A stretch of DNA of 64,000 nt from JBEKTY01 sp049515555 (GTDB lineage: Bacteria; Planctomycetota; Planctomycetia; Pirellulales; Thermoguttaceae). A program made the position numbers and the translations under genes. The notes below the pieces were generated by a model. It was not told the origin of the DNA, searched no databases, and saw only the letters and a list, made by a program, of their open reading frames with translations. Location: NCBI GenBank assembly GCA_049515555.1, contig JBEKTY010000007.1:1-64000 (forward strand). The letters are read 5' to 3'. Of this stretch, positions 45,401-53,928 are shown one piece after another. Position 1 is the stretch's first letter; each line of letters begins with the position of its first letter.

Positions 45401-45563
45401 AAGCGGGATCGCTAGGCGTCACCACAACGGCGACCCCGACCGGGTTGGGGCAGGCCGAAGAGAGACGCTCTGCGGCGCTCGGCGACACGCAGGCCGACAG
45501 CAGGACCAGCACGGCGAAGCAAGTCCTCGCCGGACAGCAAATCAGCGCTCGGTTGTTTTTCAC
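42477..45563 (-). CDS. Exported PQQ-like beta-propeller with degenerate methyltransferase-like N-terminus
   Basis: A 1028-residue protein from a GTG start with GAGGAG upstream and a signal (FAVLVLLSACVSPSAAE). Residues about 40-140 read like a shortened Rossmann methyltransferase (SALILAKEGWMVYALAAD, then GRGLWISRWRGSIPLTAESA and EAKRVLAPVTGA) but lack a clear SAM-binding glycine loop. This is followed by the linker DQWSHWLHGPDNNPVSNDTT and PQQ-enzyme-type propeller blades (VVVAATDGSVRAFDQASGDLRW, trimmed here to its pattern VVVAATDGSVRAFDQ; GDGAVYAFAAADGRRRW). No catalytic calcium or PQQ site is recognised, so a binding or sensing role is more likely than dehydrogenation. Confidence 0.78.
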   Translation of the reverse strand: MKNNRALICCPARTCFAVLVLLSACVSPSAAERLSSACPNPVGVAVVVTPSDPASALILAKEGWMVYALAADAKGETLLHQAAGAWDGRGLWISRWRGSIPLTAESADLVTGDVDEKEAKRVLAPVTGAAVDAAGKIRFRVPAPAGRDQWSHWLHGPDNNPVSNDTTFALPCRMAWLGLPINAATRSAAGRVAAGGRIFLATGVGDGGQDAGTPQMCELVCRSAYNGIILWRKHLPKGFRAARQIMIAGAERLLLAEGGAVLRLNAATGAELGRITVGGQLQIKWLVLTEGHLLALLGAPDAPSKGLFGEFQQKPAALVDGTLGHGSDLVSLEPATGNVVWRHRSPQPIDSRCIAASCGSLYYLAPKGRVAALKLDDGSQRWVQTDPALLAAIAGKRRCDTTVGIEDRPGLLATANVLFCALSDGTNLVALSARDGSRLWETPREGGRSMTTLAMPGKLFAGSLRYGGILNPLTGKVLGQFNGGGCGLITATQGLLFGNAGGATMDLATGASLPLMPLKTQCHVGGFVTDGRLIYLPAVCRCPVLTGCIALTKGVAVKDLPATNSAGRIEASSGKDAEIDIAPGDWPTHRANVKRSGATAVAVAGNLRVRWQAAPVHPFSTPQRGVLSDEVEHLPMPPVAAGGLVVVAATDGSVRAFDQASGDLRWTAWCEGPVNGTPTIAGGRVVVAAGDGAVYAFAAADGRRRWRYRLAPSPEIISLYGLPGSPWPANAPVVVENGVVYAVAGMPLSPGTTVAAIDLASGSARWATRQEWAPSAGLALVGGRLWARAFFTSAPAVRLDPATGVAETDPLPINGARGREIVQVSPGLLAYGAAEVHHAADDWGCARSETIGLMSLDAAGRPELPGIALGERSNLTPAGDGDLLVLAFGSGAETVHLQGWDTAKTTAYVREQSAKIDMAKLPAWRLTQIPDPRSGKEKEIPRRWGPLRLAARAVALARDGVVVTVSGEFNQYRQLQPGWKLLVLDRADGKTLQTVELPSEPAPDGLCLTRDGGAIVALRNGGVAYVGH

Positions 45564-45586
45564 GGTATTTCCGCTCCTCGCTCGCG

Positions 45587-47176
45587 CTATTCCACGATCA
45601 CGCCGGGTGCGTCGTGCTCCAGCTTGTAGGCACTGTAGATGGTTAGGCTGTTAGGGGGCAGTGTGTCACGCAAGGCGTCTGTCGCCGCCCCCAGCGAGAA
45701 CTCCTTCTGCGGATTGACCTTCACGCTGGCCTGGTCCCGTTCGCTCTCACCATACCGGTAGCGGCACAGCCGGGTCGGCTTCGGCAGACCCTGCACAGCC
45801 AGCTTGACGTTGAACTCCGCGGGAGCGTCGTTGACGATCGCCAGGGTGAGGTTTCCTCGCGGGCTGCGCAGCGCCGCGCAGAATACCCGTTGCCAGTCGG
45901 CAAGCCTGCCGCCCTCGACGCGGCTGCCCAGGACCGCCGAGTTCTTTGCCGAAAAACGGCTCATGAGGCCCAGGCAATAGTAGCTGTTCGGATGTGGCGG
46001 GAAGTCGCGGAGCAGCCTCTTCTGCCGCGGGTCCCATGTGTCCACGAACTGCCATTGCCCGTCCAGGTCTCCACGATTGAGGAAGCTCCAGCGGTTGAAA
46101 CCGTCCACGCCGGCATTGGCCAAGCGGATGACCAATTCGCTGGCGGCGAGCACGGATTGTGGGCAGCTCGGGCCGGGCTTGTCCGGCACCCAACCGTAAG
46201 CCATCGTACCGAACTCAGAGAGGAAGACCGGCTTGCCCTCGCGGCGTGCCAATGCTACCCAAGCCGCGGCGCCGCGTTCCTGGGTGGCGATATGGCCCCG
46301 CGTGCGGAAGTCGAAGTCTGCGCCATAATCGTGGAAATCATAAGCCCCAAGCAGGCCACAATAGTCGATACCGCTCGGTGGCTTGGCGGGAAACCCTGTG
46401 GTCGTATCCGGCCCCGACAGGGGTAACTTCAGTCCCCGTCTATCCAGTGCCTTGCGCACCGCGGCAAGGCCCGGACCGATGGAAAGCGGCTTGTTGGGCG
46501 GGGCCTGCCACCAGGAAAACCCGGCCCCCGGCTCATTGTTGATGCACAGCCACTTGATGCAGGTGTACCCACGCTTGTTTACGAGATGGTCCATCAAGGT
46601 CGCCAGACCGTCCGCAAAAGCATCCAGCTCAGCCGGCGCACTGTGAACCCTTCCTACGGGGTCATCGCGGAACTCGGGGTATGCCAGCCATGCGCTATTG
46701 CACCACATTTGCTGGAAGAACACGTCCGCGCCGCTTTTCTGGTGCCAGTCGAGAATCCGATACAGGATGTGCATCTCCGGACTGTCCAGCGTGAACCTGC
46801 CGCGCTCGGGCTCGTAAATCCGCTGCTCGATCTCGACTCGGTTCCAGTCCAGACCGAGCCATTCGGCGTGGCGGCAAATCTGCTGCCATGCCCGTTCGTC
46901 TTCGGCCGGCGGGTAGCCGCCCCAGCCGCTTCCCCCATGACTGTAACTGTCGAAGATCGGGTGCTTGACGCCATAGGGGATCGGTGTCTCCATGGCGTGC
47001 CACGATGCGCCGAGGCCGCCGCGCATCGTATTGACGACCTTGCCGCAATCCACCGTAACGAGCACGGTGCCTCCTTGAATCGGAGAAGGAGGCGTTCCGG
47101 ACGGTTCGCCTGCGCCGGCGCAAGAGACGGCCACCATGATTGTCAGCCCAACCATACCGACCCACGTCCGCTTCAT
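45587..47176 (-). CDS. Exported clan-A glycoside hydrolase (GH5/GH30/GH39-like)
   Basis: A 529-residue TIM-barrel glycosidase with a Sec signal (VGLTIMVAVSCAGAGE). The acid/base is E215 in KWLCINNEPGAGFSWWQ, and the nucleophile is E321 in KPVFLSEFGTMAYG, on strands 4 and 7 as in clan A. LDWNRVEIEQRIYEPERGRF and GVDGFNRWSFLNRGDLDG support the fold. A small C-terminal beta domain follows (RGNLTLAIVNDAPAEFNVKL). The precise family is unclear. GAGGAGG lies 5 bases before the ATG. It shares the strand with the PQQ-like gene, 23 bases apart, so an operon is likely. Confidence 0.8.
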   Translation of the reverse strand: MKRTWVGMVGLTIMVAVSCAGAGEPSGTPPSPIQGGTVLVTVDCGKVVNTMRGGLGASWHAMETPIPYGVKHPIFDSYSHGGSGWGGYPPAEDERAWQQICRHAEWLGLDWNRVEIEQRIYEPERGRFTLDSPEMHILYRILDWHQKSGADVFFQQMWCNSAWLAYPEFRDDPVGRVHSAPAELDAFADGLATLMDHLVNKRGYTCIKWLCINNEPGAGFSWWQAPPNKPLSIGPGLAAVRKALDRRGLKLPLSGPDTTTGFPAKPPSGIDYCGLLGAYDFHDYGADFDFRTRGHIATQERGAAAWVALARREGKPVFLSEFGTMAYGWVPDKPGPSCPQSVLAASELVIRLANAGVDGFNRWSFLNRGDLDGQWQFVDTWDPRQKRLLRDFPPHPNSYYCLGLMSRFSAKNSAVLGSRVEGGRLADWQRVFCAALRSPRGNLTLAIVNDAPAEFNVKLAVQGLPKPTRLCRYRYGESERDQASVKVNPQKEFSLGAATDALRDTLPPNSLTIYSAYKLEHDAPGVIVE

Positions 47177-47377
47177 GTCTACCTCCTCGGCCAGAATCCT
47201 GGGAGCAGCTTGCCTTGAACATGCCTAACAACCAGGATACATGCCCGAAAGCCCTTTCGCCAGCAGGTTCCTGCCGAAGACCGCCTCAGGCGGCCGGTCT
47301 CAGCCGGCGATCCCTTGATCCCGGCCGCTCCGGTGTCAGAATGTAGGAAATCTACTGGACGAGGGGCATTCACTACC

Positions 47378-48418
47378 ATGGCCGACATTGTCACGATCGA
47401 CGGCTCCCGGGGCGAGGGTGGCGGGCAGGTTCTCCGCTCGTCGTTGGCCTTGTCGCTGGTGACGGGCCGGCCCTTTACCATCGAAAACATCCGCGCCGGG
47501 CGGAAGAAGCCGGGATTGTTGCGGCAACACCTGACGGCCGTATTGGCCGCAGCCGAGGTCGGTGGCGCGGACGCGGATGGGGCGGCCTTGGGTTCCCCAC
47601 GCCTGGTATTCCGCCCCGGCCCGATCCGGTCCGGCAATTACAGTTTTCGGGTCGGCACGGCCGGCAGCGCGACCCTGGTGCTCCAGACCGTTCTGCCGGC
47701 ACTCTTGCTGGCCGAGGGCGAGTCGAACCTCGTCTTGGAGGGCGGCACGCACAACCCCATGGCCCCGCCGGTGGACTTCCTGGAGAAGGCCTATCTGCCA
47801 CTGGTGAACCGGCTGGGGCCGCACGTCGATGTGCAGCTTGTCCGCCCGGGCTTCTATCCGGCCGGCGGCGGGGAGTTCACGGTCCGCGTCCAGCCGGCCA
47901 TGAAACTCGGACGGCTTGACCTGGTCGATCGCGGCGAGATTACCGCCCGCCGGGTCCGGGCCCTGGTGGCCCGGCTGCCACGGCACATCGCTGAGCGGGA
48001 GTGCCGAACGATTGCCCAAGAGACCGGCTGGGACGAATCGTCCTTCAGCATCGACGAAGTGAAGGGCTGCCGCGGGCCTGGCAACGTGGTGATGATCGAG
48101 CTGGAGGCGGAACACGTCACCGAGGTCTTCACCGCCTTCGGCCAGTTGGGCGTCCGGGCCGAGGATGTCGCCAAAGAGGCCCTGCGTCAGGCCGCCGAGT
48201 ACCTGGTTGCCGGCGTGCCGGTCGGCAAGTACCTGGCCGATCAGCTCATGCTGCCGCTGGGGATCGGCGCCTATCTGAGCTCCGATGGGGGCGTGTTTCG
48301 CACGATGGACCTCTCGCTCCACACGAGCACGCACATGGAGATCCTACGCCGTTTTCTGGAAATCGACGTCCAGATCGAACAATGCGGCCCGGGAGACCGG
48401 TTGGTGCGAATCGGATAA
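47378..48418 (+). CDS. rtcA: RNA 3'-terminal phosphate cyclase
   Basis: RtcA converts RNA 3'-phosphates to 2',3'-cyclic phosphates using ATP, in RNA repair or processing in the cytoplasm. The 346-residue length is normal for the family. Family signatures are visible: the N-terminal GSRGEGGGQVLRSSLALS, the loop TAGSATLVLQTVLPALLLA, RPGFYPAGGGEFTVRV, and the C-terminal HTSTHMEILRRFLEID, whose HxE-type histidine is the adenylylation site. No rtcB ligase or rtcR regulator is in the window. The ATG at 47378 is the natural start; it lacks a strong ribosome binding site. Confidence 0.93.
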   Translation: MADIVTIDGSRGEGGGQVLRSSLALSLVTGRPFTIENIRAGRKKPGLLRQHLTAVLAAAEVGGADADGAALGSPRLVFRPGPIRSGNYSFRVGTAGSATLVLQTVLPALLLAEGESNLVLEGGTHNPMAPPVDFLEKAYLPLVNRLGPHVDVQLVRPGFYPAGGGEFTVRVQPAMKLGRLDLVDRGEITARRVRALVARLPRHIAERECRTIAQETGWDESSFSIDEVKGCRGPGNVVMIELEAEHVTEVFTAFGQLGVRAEDVAKEALRQAAEYLVAGVPVGKYLADQLMLPLGIGAYLSSDGGVFRTMDLSLHTSTHMEILRRFLEIDVQIEQCGPGDRLVRIG

Positions 48419-48420
48419 AG

Positions 48421-48876
48421 GATCATCGACAACGACTCGACCACCTGCTACAACCAAAGGCGGGCGGGGGCCTGGCGGTCCGCGAGGCCCGCTACGGCAA
48501 GATCACGAACCTGACCGCCGAGATGACGGCCCTGGTCGAGGGCAACGACATCCGGCCGAACGGGTCGGGCACGGACACGAGGATCTCCTCGATCTTCGTC
48601 GTTTCCGACCGCAACTGGGACCGCCACTACCTCCGCAATGTCCGCATCGTCAACAACACGACAGCGGGCAGCGGCATTTCGATCATCGGCGCCCCGGCCC
48701 GGAACAACGTCGTTTCCGGGAACCGGCACGTCGGCGACCGCCCGCGCGTGATCATCAACGGCGCCAATGCCCGCGTGGAGAAAAACACCGGCTACACGGT
48801 CCAGGTCCCGGAGATCAAGAAGCCCCTGGCCGATCCGAACCGTCCTTCGGCCACGGCGCCGGCCGCGGGGAAGTGA
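48421..48876 (+). pseudogene. C-terminal remnant of a right-handed beta-helix protein
   Basis: Directly after rtcA one frame reads RIIDNDSTTCYNQRRAGAWR; a frameshift later the open frame continues ITNLTAEMTALVEGNDIRPN, RHYLRNVRIVNNTTAGSGIS and PARNNVVSGNRHVGDRPRVI, ending APAAGK at TGA. The N-rich repeating turns are those of a pectate-lyase-type beta-helix. There is no start codon with a ribosome binding site. It is a decayed end of a larger polysaccharide-lyase-type gene. Confidence 0.68.
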
Positions 48877-49000
48877 TGCTCGTGCAGGTGTGCCGGCTCC
48901 CGGTCGGGGACATGGAATCCAGCGGCCCAAAGTCCGTTTTTGCGGTCAGCCGCGGCGGCTGAGGCTTTGGTCTCTTATGTTGACAGGTTGTTGCAGCCTC

Positions 49001-51574
49001 TCACTTGATCTGGCAGGTCTCTTCCACGGCGTACGTCAGATCCATACGCACGATGCGGCTGTTGATCACGTCGCCCGCGTAAACGTGCCCATGGTCTGGG
49101 GCGGCGCCCACGGTCATGGGCCAGCCCAGCGGGATCGCAGGCGTTTTGACGGGACTCGGCTGGTCCGGCCCCTGCGAGTCGGCGTTACCGTAATGGCCGG
49201 CCTTGAGGATCACATTGCCGGCGTTGTCCACCAAGGTGACCCGGTAGGTGAGCACGTTGGGAATGTACAGTCGCCCATAGAGATCCATGTCGAAACGGGC
49301 CTCCTTGCAGGTGCAGCCCTTACCGGCCCCGTTGGGCGCCTGATACGGATAGAAGTTGAGCACGCCGCCCATCCAAGCTGGGGCGCCGTCGCGCTGCGTC
49401 CAGTCTATGGCCCCAACGGGCTTTTGCTTGCCGGCCCCGAAGGATTCCTCGTTGGGCCGGAATTTGACCACGCTGCCGACAAACCAATCTTCGGGTGAGG
49501 AGTAGGGCAGCTTGTAGCTCTTGGGATACGCGGGCATGCCGATGTAAAGGTCCCCTTCGGCGTCGACCTTCAGGCAGCCGGCGCGCGTGCTCGGGCAACT
49601 GCCGGTGAGGAATCCCTCGATGGCCTTCCCGTCCGGACCCCAACGCACGACGGTGTACTCCGACCAGGTCTTCATGTGGAAGGCATAGAGCGTCCCGTCG
49701 CGCCAGACGTAGAGGCCCTTCTGGCAATGACCGTGGCCGAACTTGCCGTAAACGTCGCGGCCGGTGGTCTTGTTCTCCTTGGCGCCGGGGAAAGGCTGCG
49801 GCTTCAGCTCGGGGGTCAGTCGCGAGACGGGGGTTACCCAAGAGTTCATGCCGCTGTAGTAGACATTGCCGTCCAGGTCGAAGGCCATGTCACAGGCGGT
49901 GAAGGCACAGGGGAGGCGTTTCCCGGTCTTGCCGTCGTAGCGCGCCATCAGGCCTTTCTGCTGTTCCGCCCAACCGTCGTTGGCAAAGACCTCGTCGGTC
50001 ACGGGGTTGACCCACGACAGCCAGACGCAACCTAGCGCATCGGCGCCGCTCTTGCCGGCGACATCAAGAGCCTTCTGGAACGAGTGGCCCAGATCGCTCA
50101 TCTTCAGCAGCCCGCCCAGCGAGCCGATGTTGGAAACCCACACGCCCGGCGGCTCCGCGGCGCTGTCCAGTGCCAGGGAGGGGGCCATCTTGGCCGGCTG
50201 CGCGAAACTGAACCGCGCAACCTCCTTGCCGTTGGTCCAACCGGCGAACTTCACCAGGCTGACCGCGGCGTTGCCCTTGTCTTTCCAGGTGCGCGTCAGG
50301 ACGTAGATGGCACCGCTCTTCGGATGCACGGCGACCTGGTCGGGCTCTTGAACCGCGAGCCGGCCCAGCGACTTGCCGGCCTTGTCGTAGACGGCGATAC
50401 AGTGGTTGGCGCGGTCGCAGGCGTAGACGTTGCCCTCCAGGTCCACGTCCAGGCCGTGAACGGCTGCCATGCCCATTTTTGCGCCCCAGTCGCTCCAGGG
50501 CTGTTCGCGCAGCGATGTGCCGGCGGGTATTCTCACGTCGGCCAGGGTCTGCATTTGCAACAGGCCCACCGCCGGCTTGCCAAACCCGGTGACCGGGGTC
50601 AGCGGAGCAGTCAGGTCCACCGCGTGAACGCGCCCCTTCTTCCACAAATCGAGGCCATTGGCCGCGCTGTGGCGGCCCGCCAGGTAGACGGTCTTGCCGT
50701 CGGGGGCCACGGCGCCGGTCATCGGGCCAGTGAGGTTGGCATTGTATGCGCGCTTCGAGGTGGTTCGTTCTCCCCAGCCTGGCAGCAGCCGCCCGCGGAT
50801 CGGATCGGTTGGGATGCTCCCGTCCGCGCCGATGCTCATCACTATCAGGCCGTCGCTGAGCGACTGGAAGAAGAGCTTGCCCGCCGTCACGCGGTGACCG
50901 AGCATGACCATGTCCGAGCCGGGAGCCGGAAAAAATCTAGGCAGCAGGGCATAGTAGTTCGCCGGATAAAGGTAGCCGGCGTCCAGGTCCGGGCCGGTGG
51001 TCAACGTGAGCCCCTTGGCCTGCTCGGGTTTCAGATCGGCCGGCGGGGGAAAGACCGTTTTCAAGTACTTGCCGTCCGCATCGAACTGGCGGACCACTTC
51101 CGGCAGGCCGCCGAGGCCGTCAAACGGGTTGAAATGGACGTAGAGCCGGCCTTCCTCGTCCGTGGCCAGCCCACGGATGATCGGCATCTTGTAGGGGTCG
51201 AAGCCGATGATCTTGCCCAATCTGGCGGTGCTCCCGGCGCGCACCCGGACCTGGAGCGGCCCGCCGGCGGCCGGTTTGCCGGCATCGTCCTTCCCGTCCC
51301 ACACGAGTGCTTGCACGAGCCCTGTCTGCAAGGGCGGCGGCGGCGGGAGCTGGCCGCTGAGCATCCCGGCCGCCAGGTGCCGTACAACCTTGCCTTCGGC
51401 GCCAAGCACGGCCACCTCAACATCGGTGGGTTGCGAAACGGTGAACGTGATTGCCGTTTTGTCGCCGACCTTCTTCACCGCCGGTCTAGCCGTGAACGAT
51501 ACCTCACCAGCCCATGCTGCCGCCGAAATCAGAACCACCGCAACGACAGTCGCCGTCTTGACACTGGTTCTCAT
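49001..51574 (-). CDS. Exported NHL-like beta-propeller with FlgD-type Ig domain
   Basis: An 857-residue protein with a Sec signal (VVAVVLISAAAWAGEV). An N-terminal FlgD-like Ig domain reads FTVSQPTDVEVAVLGAEGKV, then LVWDGKDDAGKPAAGGPLQ. The rest is a large propeller of NHL-type blades (IRGLATDEEGRLYVHFNP, HGLDVDLEGNVYACDRANHC, KVDAEGDLYIGMPAYP, FDMDLYGRLYIPNVLTY). No enzymatic residues are recognised. Such proteins are common in planctomycete glycan loci and could bind carbohydrate or protein. ATG 51574 has AAGGAA 5 bases upstream; a frame to 51616 is open but unlikely. Confidence 0.72.
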   Translation of the reverse strand: MRTSVKTATVVAVVLISAAAWAGEVSFTARPAVKKVGDKTAITFTVSQPTDVEVAVLGAEGKVVRHLAAGMLSGQLPPPPPLQTGLVQALVWDGKDDAGKPAAGGPLQVRVRAGSTARLGKIIGFDPYKMPIIRGLATDEEGRLYVHFNPFDGLGGLPEVVRQFDADGKYLKTVFPPPADLKPEQAKGLTLTTGPDLDAGYLYPANYYALLPRFFPAPGSDMVMLGHRVTAGKLFFQSLSDGLIVMSIGADGSIPTDPIRGRLLPGWGERTTSKRAYNANLTGPMTGAVAPDGKTVYLAGRHSAANGLDLWKKGRVHAVDLTAPLTPVTGFGKPAVGLLQMQTLADVRIPAGTSLREQPWSDWGAKMGMAAVHGLDVDLEGNVYACDRANHCIAVYDKAGKSLGRLAVQEPDQVAVHPKSGAIYVLTRTWKDKGNAAVSLVKFAGWTNGKEVARFSFAQPAKMAPSLALDSAAEPPGVWVSNIGSLGGLLKMSDLGHSFQKALDVAGKSGADALGCVWLSWVNPVTDEVFANDGWAEQQKGLMARYDGKTGKRLPCAFTACDMAFDLDGNVYYSGMNSWVTPVSRLTPELKPQPFPGAKENKTTGRDVYGKFGHGHCQKGLYVWRDGTLYAFHMKTWSEYTVVRWGPDGKAIEGFLTGSCPSTRAGCLKVDAEGDLYIGMPAYPKSYKLPYSSPEDWFVGSVVKFRPNEESFGAGKQKPVGAIDWTQRDGAPAWMGGVLNFYPYQAPNGAGKGCTCKEARFDMDLYGRLYIPNVLTYRVTLVDNAGNVILKAGHYGNADSQGPDQPSPVKTPAIPLGWPMTVGAAPDHGHVYAGDVINSRIVRMDLTYAVEETCQIK

Positions 51575-51911
51575 CTCGTTCCTTCCTTTCCTGATTCTCA
51601 AGGTTTGCTGCCGCATTTGTCGAAACCGGGAGGTCTTCGATTATAGATGTCGATAGACAGCGTGCGATAGTTGCCCAGTTCTTTGAGTAGTGCCGAGTGG
51701 GTAATGCCGAGATCCTCAAGTAGCACCAGTGACCGTTGGGAACCAAAACCATGATGACCTGACCCAGACCGATCTGGCCGGCCGAGAGCCTCGAAAGGCG
51801 ATTGGCCGCGACGTACTTGTTGGCGATCCTGGAAGGCGATCGCCAAGGACGTCCAAGCCGGGAAAGACAATCAAATCCTCGTACGGCATGCGGCTGACAC
51901 GGCGTCTTGAG
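51575..51911. other. No recognisable gene, possible remnant
   Basis: On the minus strand two frames give protein-looking scraps (RMPYEDLIVFPGLDVLGDRL and LVLLEDLGITHSALLKELGN) that cannot be joined without a frameshift. I do not recognise a family. It may be a decayed gene or chance. Confidence 0.3.
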
Positions 51912-52295
51912 CTACTCATCGTCCTCCCAGCACTCGCATGACGGCGCGTCCCGCTCCATCAATCGGCGGCACTCGGTACACCACAGTTGGCCGCATTGGT
52001 AGCAGCGCCCGACCAGGACTTCCTCGCTCTCGGGATCGGCATCGCAGTTGCCCGTATCTTCGCTGCCGCATTTCGGACAGTCCCCTACGAAGATGCGATC
52101 AGCGAACTCTTCGGCCGTCCCGCTGCCCTCAAACGCCGCACGAAGCTCTTCCAGGGCCTCGGGCGGCATCCGGCTCAGGATGTCCTCGATGGCTGCCTTT
52201 TCCTCCTCCGTAGGTTCGGCTTCCACGGCCGCCTCGCAGAACCCGCAGACCTTGGCCTTGTCGGGAATCTCCTTGCCGCAATTCCAGCAACGCAC
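51912..52295 (-). CDS. Double zinc-ribbon protein
   Basis: A 127-residue acidic protein with an N-terminal zinc ribbon (RCWNCGKEIPDKAKVCGFCE), a helical linker (EEEKAAIEDILSRMPPEALE) and a C-terminal Cys-rich zinc-binding part (VGDCPKCGSEDTGNCDADPE, then RCYQCGQLWCTECRRLME). The start is GTG at 52295 with GAGAGGAG 6 bases upstream; a TTG at 52331 would reach into the previous gene. It lies 22 bases downstream of the TPR gene on the same strand, so co-transcription is likely. Probably a metal-binding adaptor; the partner is unknown. Confidence 0.78.
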   Translation of the reverse strand: MRCWNCGKEIPDKAKVCGFCEAAVEAEPTEEEKAAIEDILSRMPPEALEELRAAFEGSGTAEEFADRIFVGDCPKCGSEDTGNCDADPESEEVLVGRCYQCGQLWCTECRRLMERDAPSCECWEDDE

Positions 52296-52317
52296 GATCT
52301 TGCTCCTCTCGTAGTAA

Positions 52318-53928
52318 TTATCCTTCGCCAACCCATGAAAGCCGCACCATCAGCTTCGCGGAGGCCGCGGCCACCGTTTTCACCAACAGGGGGCCGTTCG
52401 CCGCGAGGAACTCGGGGATCGCCCGCAGGCAGCCCTCCAGAAGCTCCAGCTCCCAGACCAGCGGCGGTCGCATGGCGCGGCCGGGATTGATGCGGATCAC
52501 CAGCGGATAGGCCTCCGGTCCTGCCACCGGCCAGCCGTGCCTCTCGACGGCGTCCAAGTCGCGCACGGGGATCTCGAACGCCTCGCTGAACATCAACGAC
52601 AGGGCCGACATCCCCCGCGAGTTTTCTTCTTCCGAGCGCCCGCCGGTCATCAACTCTTGCAAGGCGGCGAGGTCTTCGTAGACGGCCAGCCCCTGTTGCA
52701 CGCCGGACTGGCCCATCACGACCGCGTACCACGGCCCGCTCTGGAACTTGTCGCACTCGACCTTGATCTGCTTGAGCTCGGCTTTCCACGCCGCTTGGAA
52801 GGCCTTTTGGCGGACCTCGATCCGCGCCGGCCGGCGCGGCTCAGCGTGCCGCGGCTGCCGCATGGCGTCCGTCAGGTAGTCCCACACGTCTGCCGGCTGT
52901 GGTTGGGCATCGAGAACGTCCAGGCAGAGCAGTTCATGGCTCGCACTGCTGATAATCGCCACCGTCCAGTGAGATCCTTCCGCAGCCTGTCCTTCGCCGA
53001 ATGTGTGGCTCGGCATCGCATCGACCTGCCAGGCCTCGCCCCGCTGCTGCGGCAATCGCAGCAGGTTGCGCTTCAGTTCGGGCCAGGAAGGCCGCCGGCG
53101 CCTGGGCGGCTCGGGCAACGGCACGTTGAGCGTCTTTCGCAACCACGAGATGGCCCCCGGCGCGTTCAGCCAAGCGCGGCGATTGCCGACCGCGTAGCTG
53201 ACGGCCTCATCCTCCCCGCCCCTGGTGACATAGGGCGGCAGGTCGGTGGGCAATTGCTTGTGTCCCAGCAGGTAGGCCGGAACGTGCTTGTTGGCCTTCG
53301 TTGCCTGCGCCAGCAGTTTGTTAGCCGGGTGGGATTCGCCCCCTTCCCGGAACGCAAATAGGGCCTTGGTGTAGGTCCACATCGCCGAAGGATCGTTCAC
53401 GTATTCCGCCAACAGTCGCCTGAGGTCCTGGTCGCGGTCCAGGTCCAAGAGCAATGTGGCCAGGCAGTAGCGGACGCCCTGGTTGTCGTTGGGGTTGAGC
53501 CGGAGCATCTCCTGATAATGCCCGGCCGCCTCTTCGCGGCGGCCGGCTTCCGAAAGGCACTGGGCCAGGCCCTCCCGGGCGCGCATGTACGGCCGGGTCT
53601 CCAAGAAACCCCAGAACTCGCCGGCGTGCTCCTCGAACGCCTGCTTGCCCAGCGCCCGCTCCCCGGCGGCTACGCCTTGCTCGTAGTGCTTGCGGGCCTC
53701 TTCCACGGTCCGGGCGTGCTCGGCCAGCAGCACGTAAGCGTCGGCACAGTCGGGCGAGATTTCCAGGGCCTTGCGGGCCAGCCGAACCTGCTCGGCGCCG
53801 GAGGCCTCGAAGGCCTGATACATTACCTCCTGGGCACGATCCAGCGGGGTCTCTGCGCCCTTTTCTCCCCCCAGGCCGGCCGTAATCTCCCGCAGGACCC
53901 GTTCCATGATGCGCCGGTCCGGCAGCAT
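52318..53928 (-). CDS. TPR-repeat protein
   Basis: A 536-residue cytoplasmic protein with no signal peptide. Residues about 25-200 are tetratricopeptide repeats (QVRLARKALEISPDCADAYV, EGLAQCLSEAGRREEAAGHY, QEMLRLNPNDNQGVRYCL). The C-terminal 300 residues form an unrecognised alpha/beta region (QGLAVYEDLAALQELMTGGR, RPPLVWELELLEGCLRAIPE), reminiscent of the plasmid-replication- or SEC-C-associated TPR proteins of environmental bacteria. The zinc-ribbon gene follows in the same operon. ATG at 53928 or 21 bases later are both possible. Confidence 0.7.
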   Translation of the reverse strand: MLPDRRIMERVLREITAGLGGEKGAETPLDRAQEVMYQAFEASGAEQVRLARKALEISPDCADAYVLLAEHARTVEEARKHYEQGVAAGERALGKQAFEEHAGEFWGFLETRPYMRAREGLAQCLSEAGRREEAAGHYQEMLRLNPNDNQGVRYCLATLLLDLDRDQDLRRLLAEYVNDPSAMWTYTKALFAFREGGESHPANKLLAQATKANKHVPAYLLGHKQLPTDLPPYVTRGGEDEAVSYAVGNRRAWLNAPGAISWLRKTLNVPLPEPPRRRRPSWPELKRNLLRLPQQRGEAWQVDAMPSHTFGEGQAAEGSHWTVAIISSASHELLCLDVLDAQPQPADVWDYLTDAMRQPRHAEPRRPARIEVRQKAFQAAWKAELKQIKVECDKFQSGPWYAVVMGQSGVQQGLAVYEDLAALQELMTGGRSEEENSRGMSALSLMFSEAFEIPVRDLDAVERHGWPVAGPEAYPLVIRINPGRAMRPPLVWELELLEGCLRAIPEFLAANGPLLVKTVAAASAKLMVRLSWVGEG

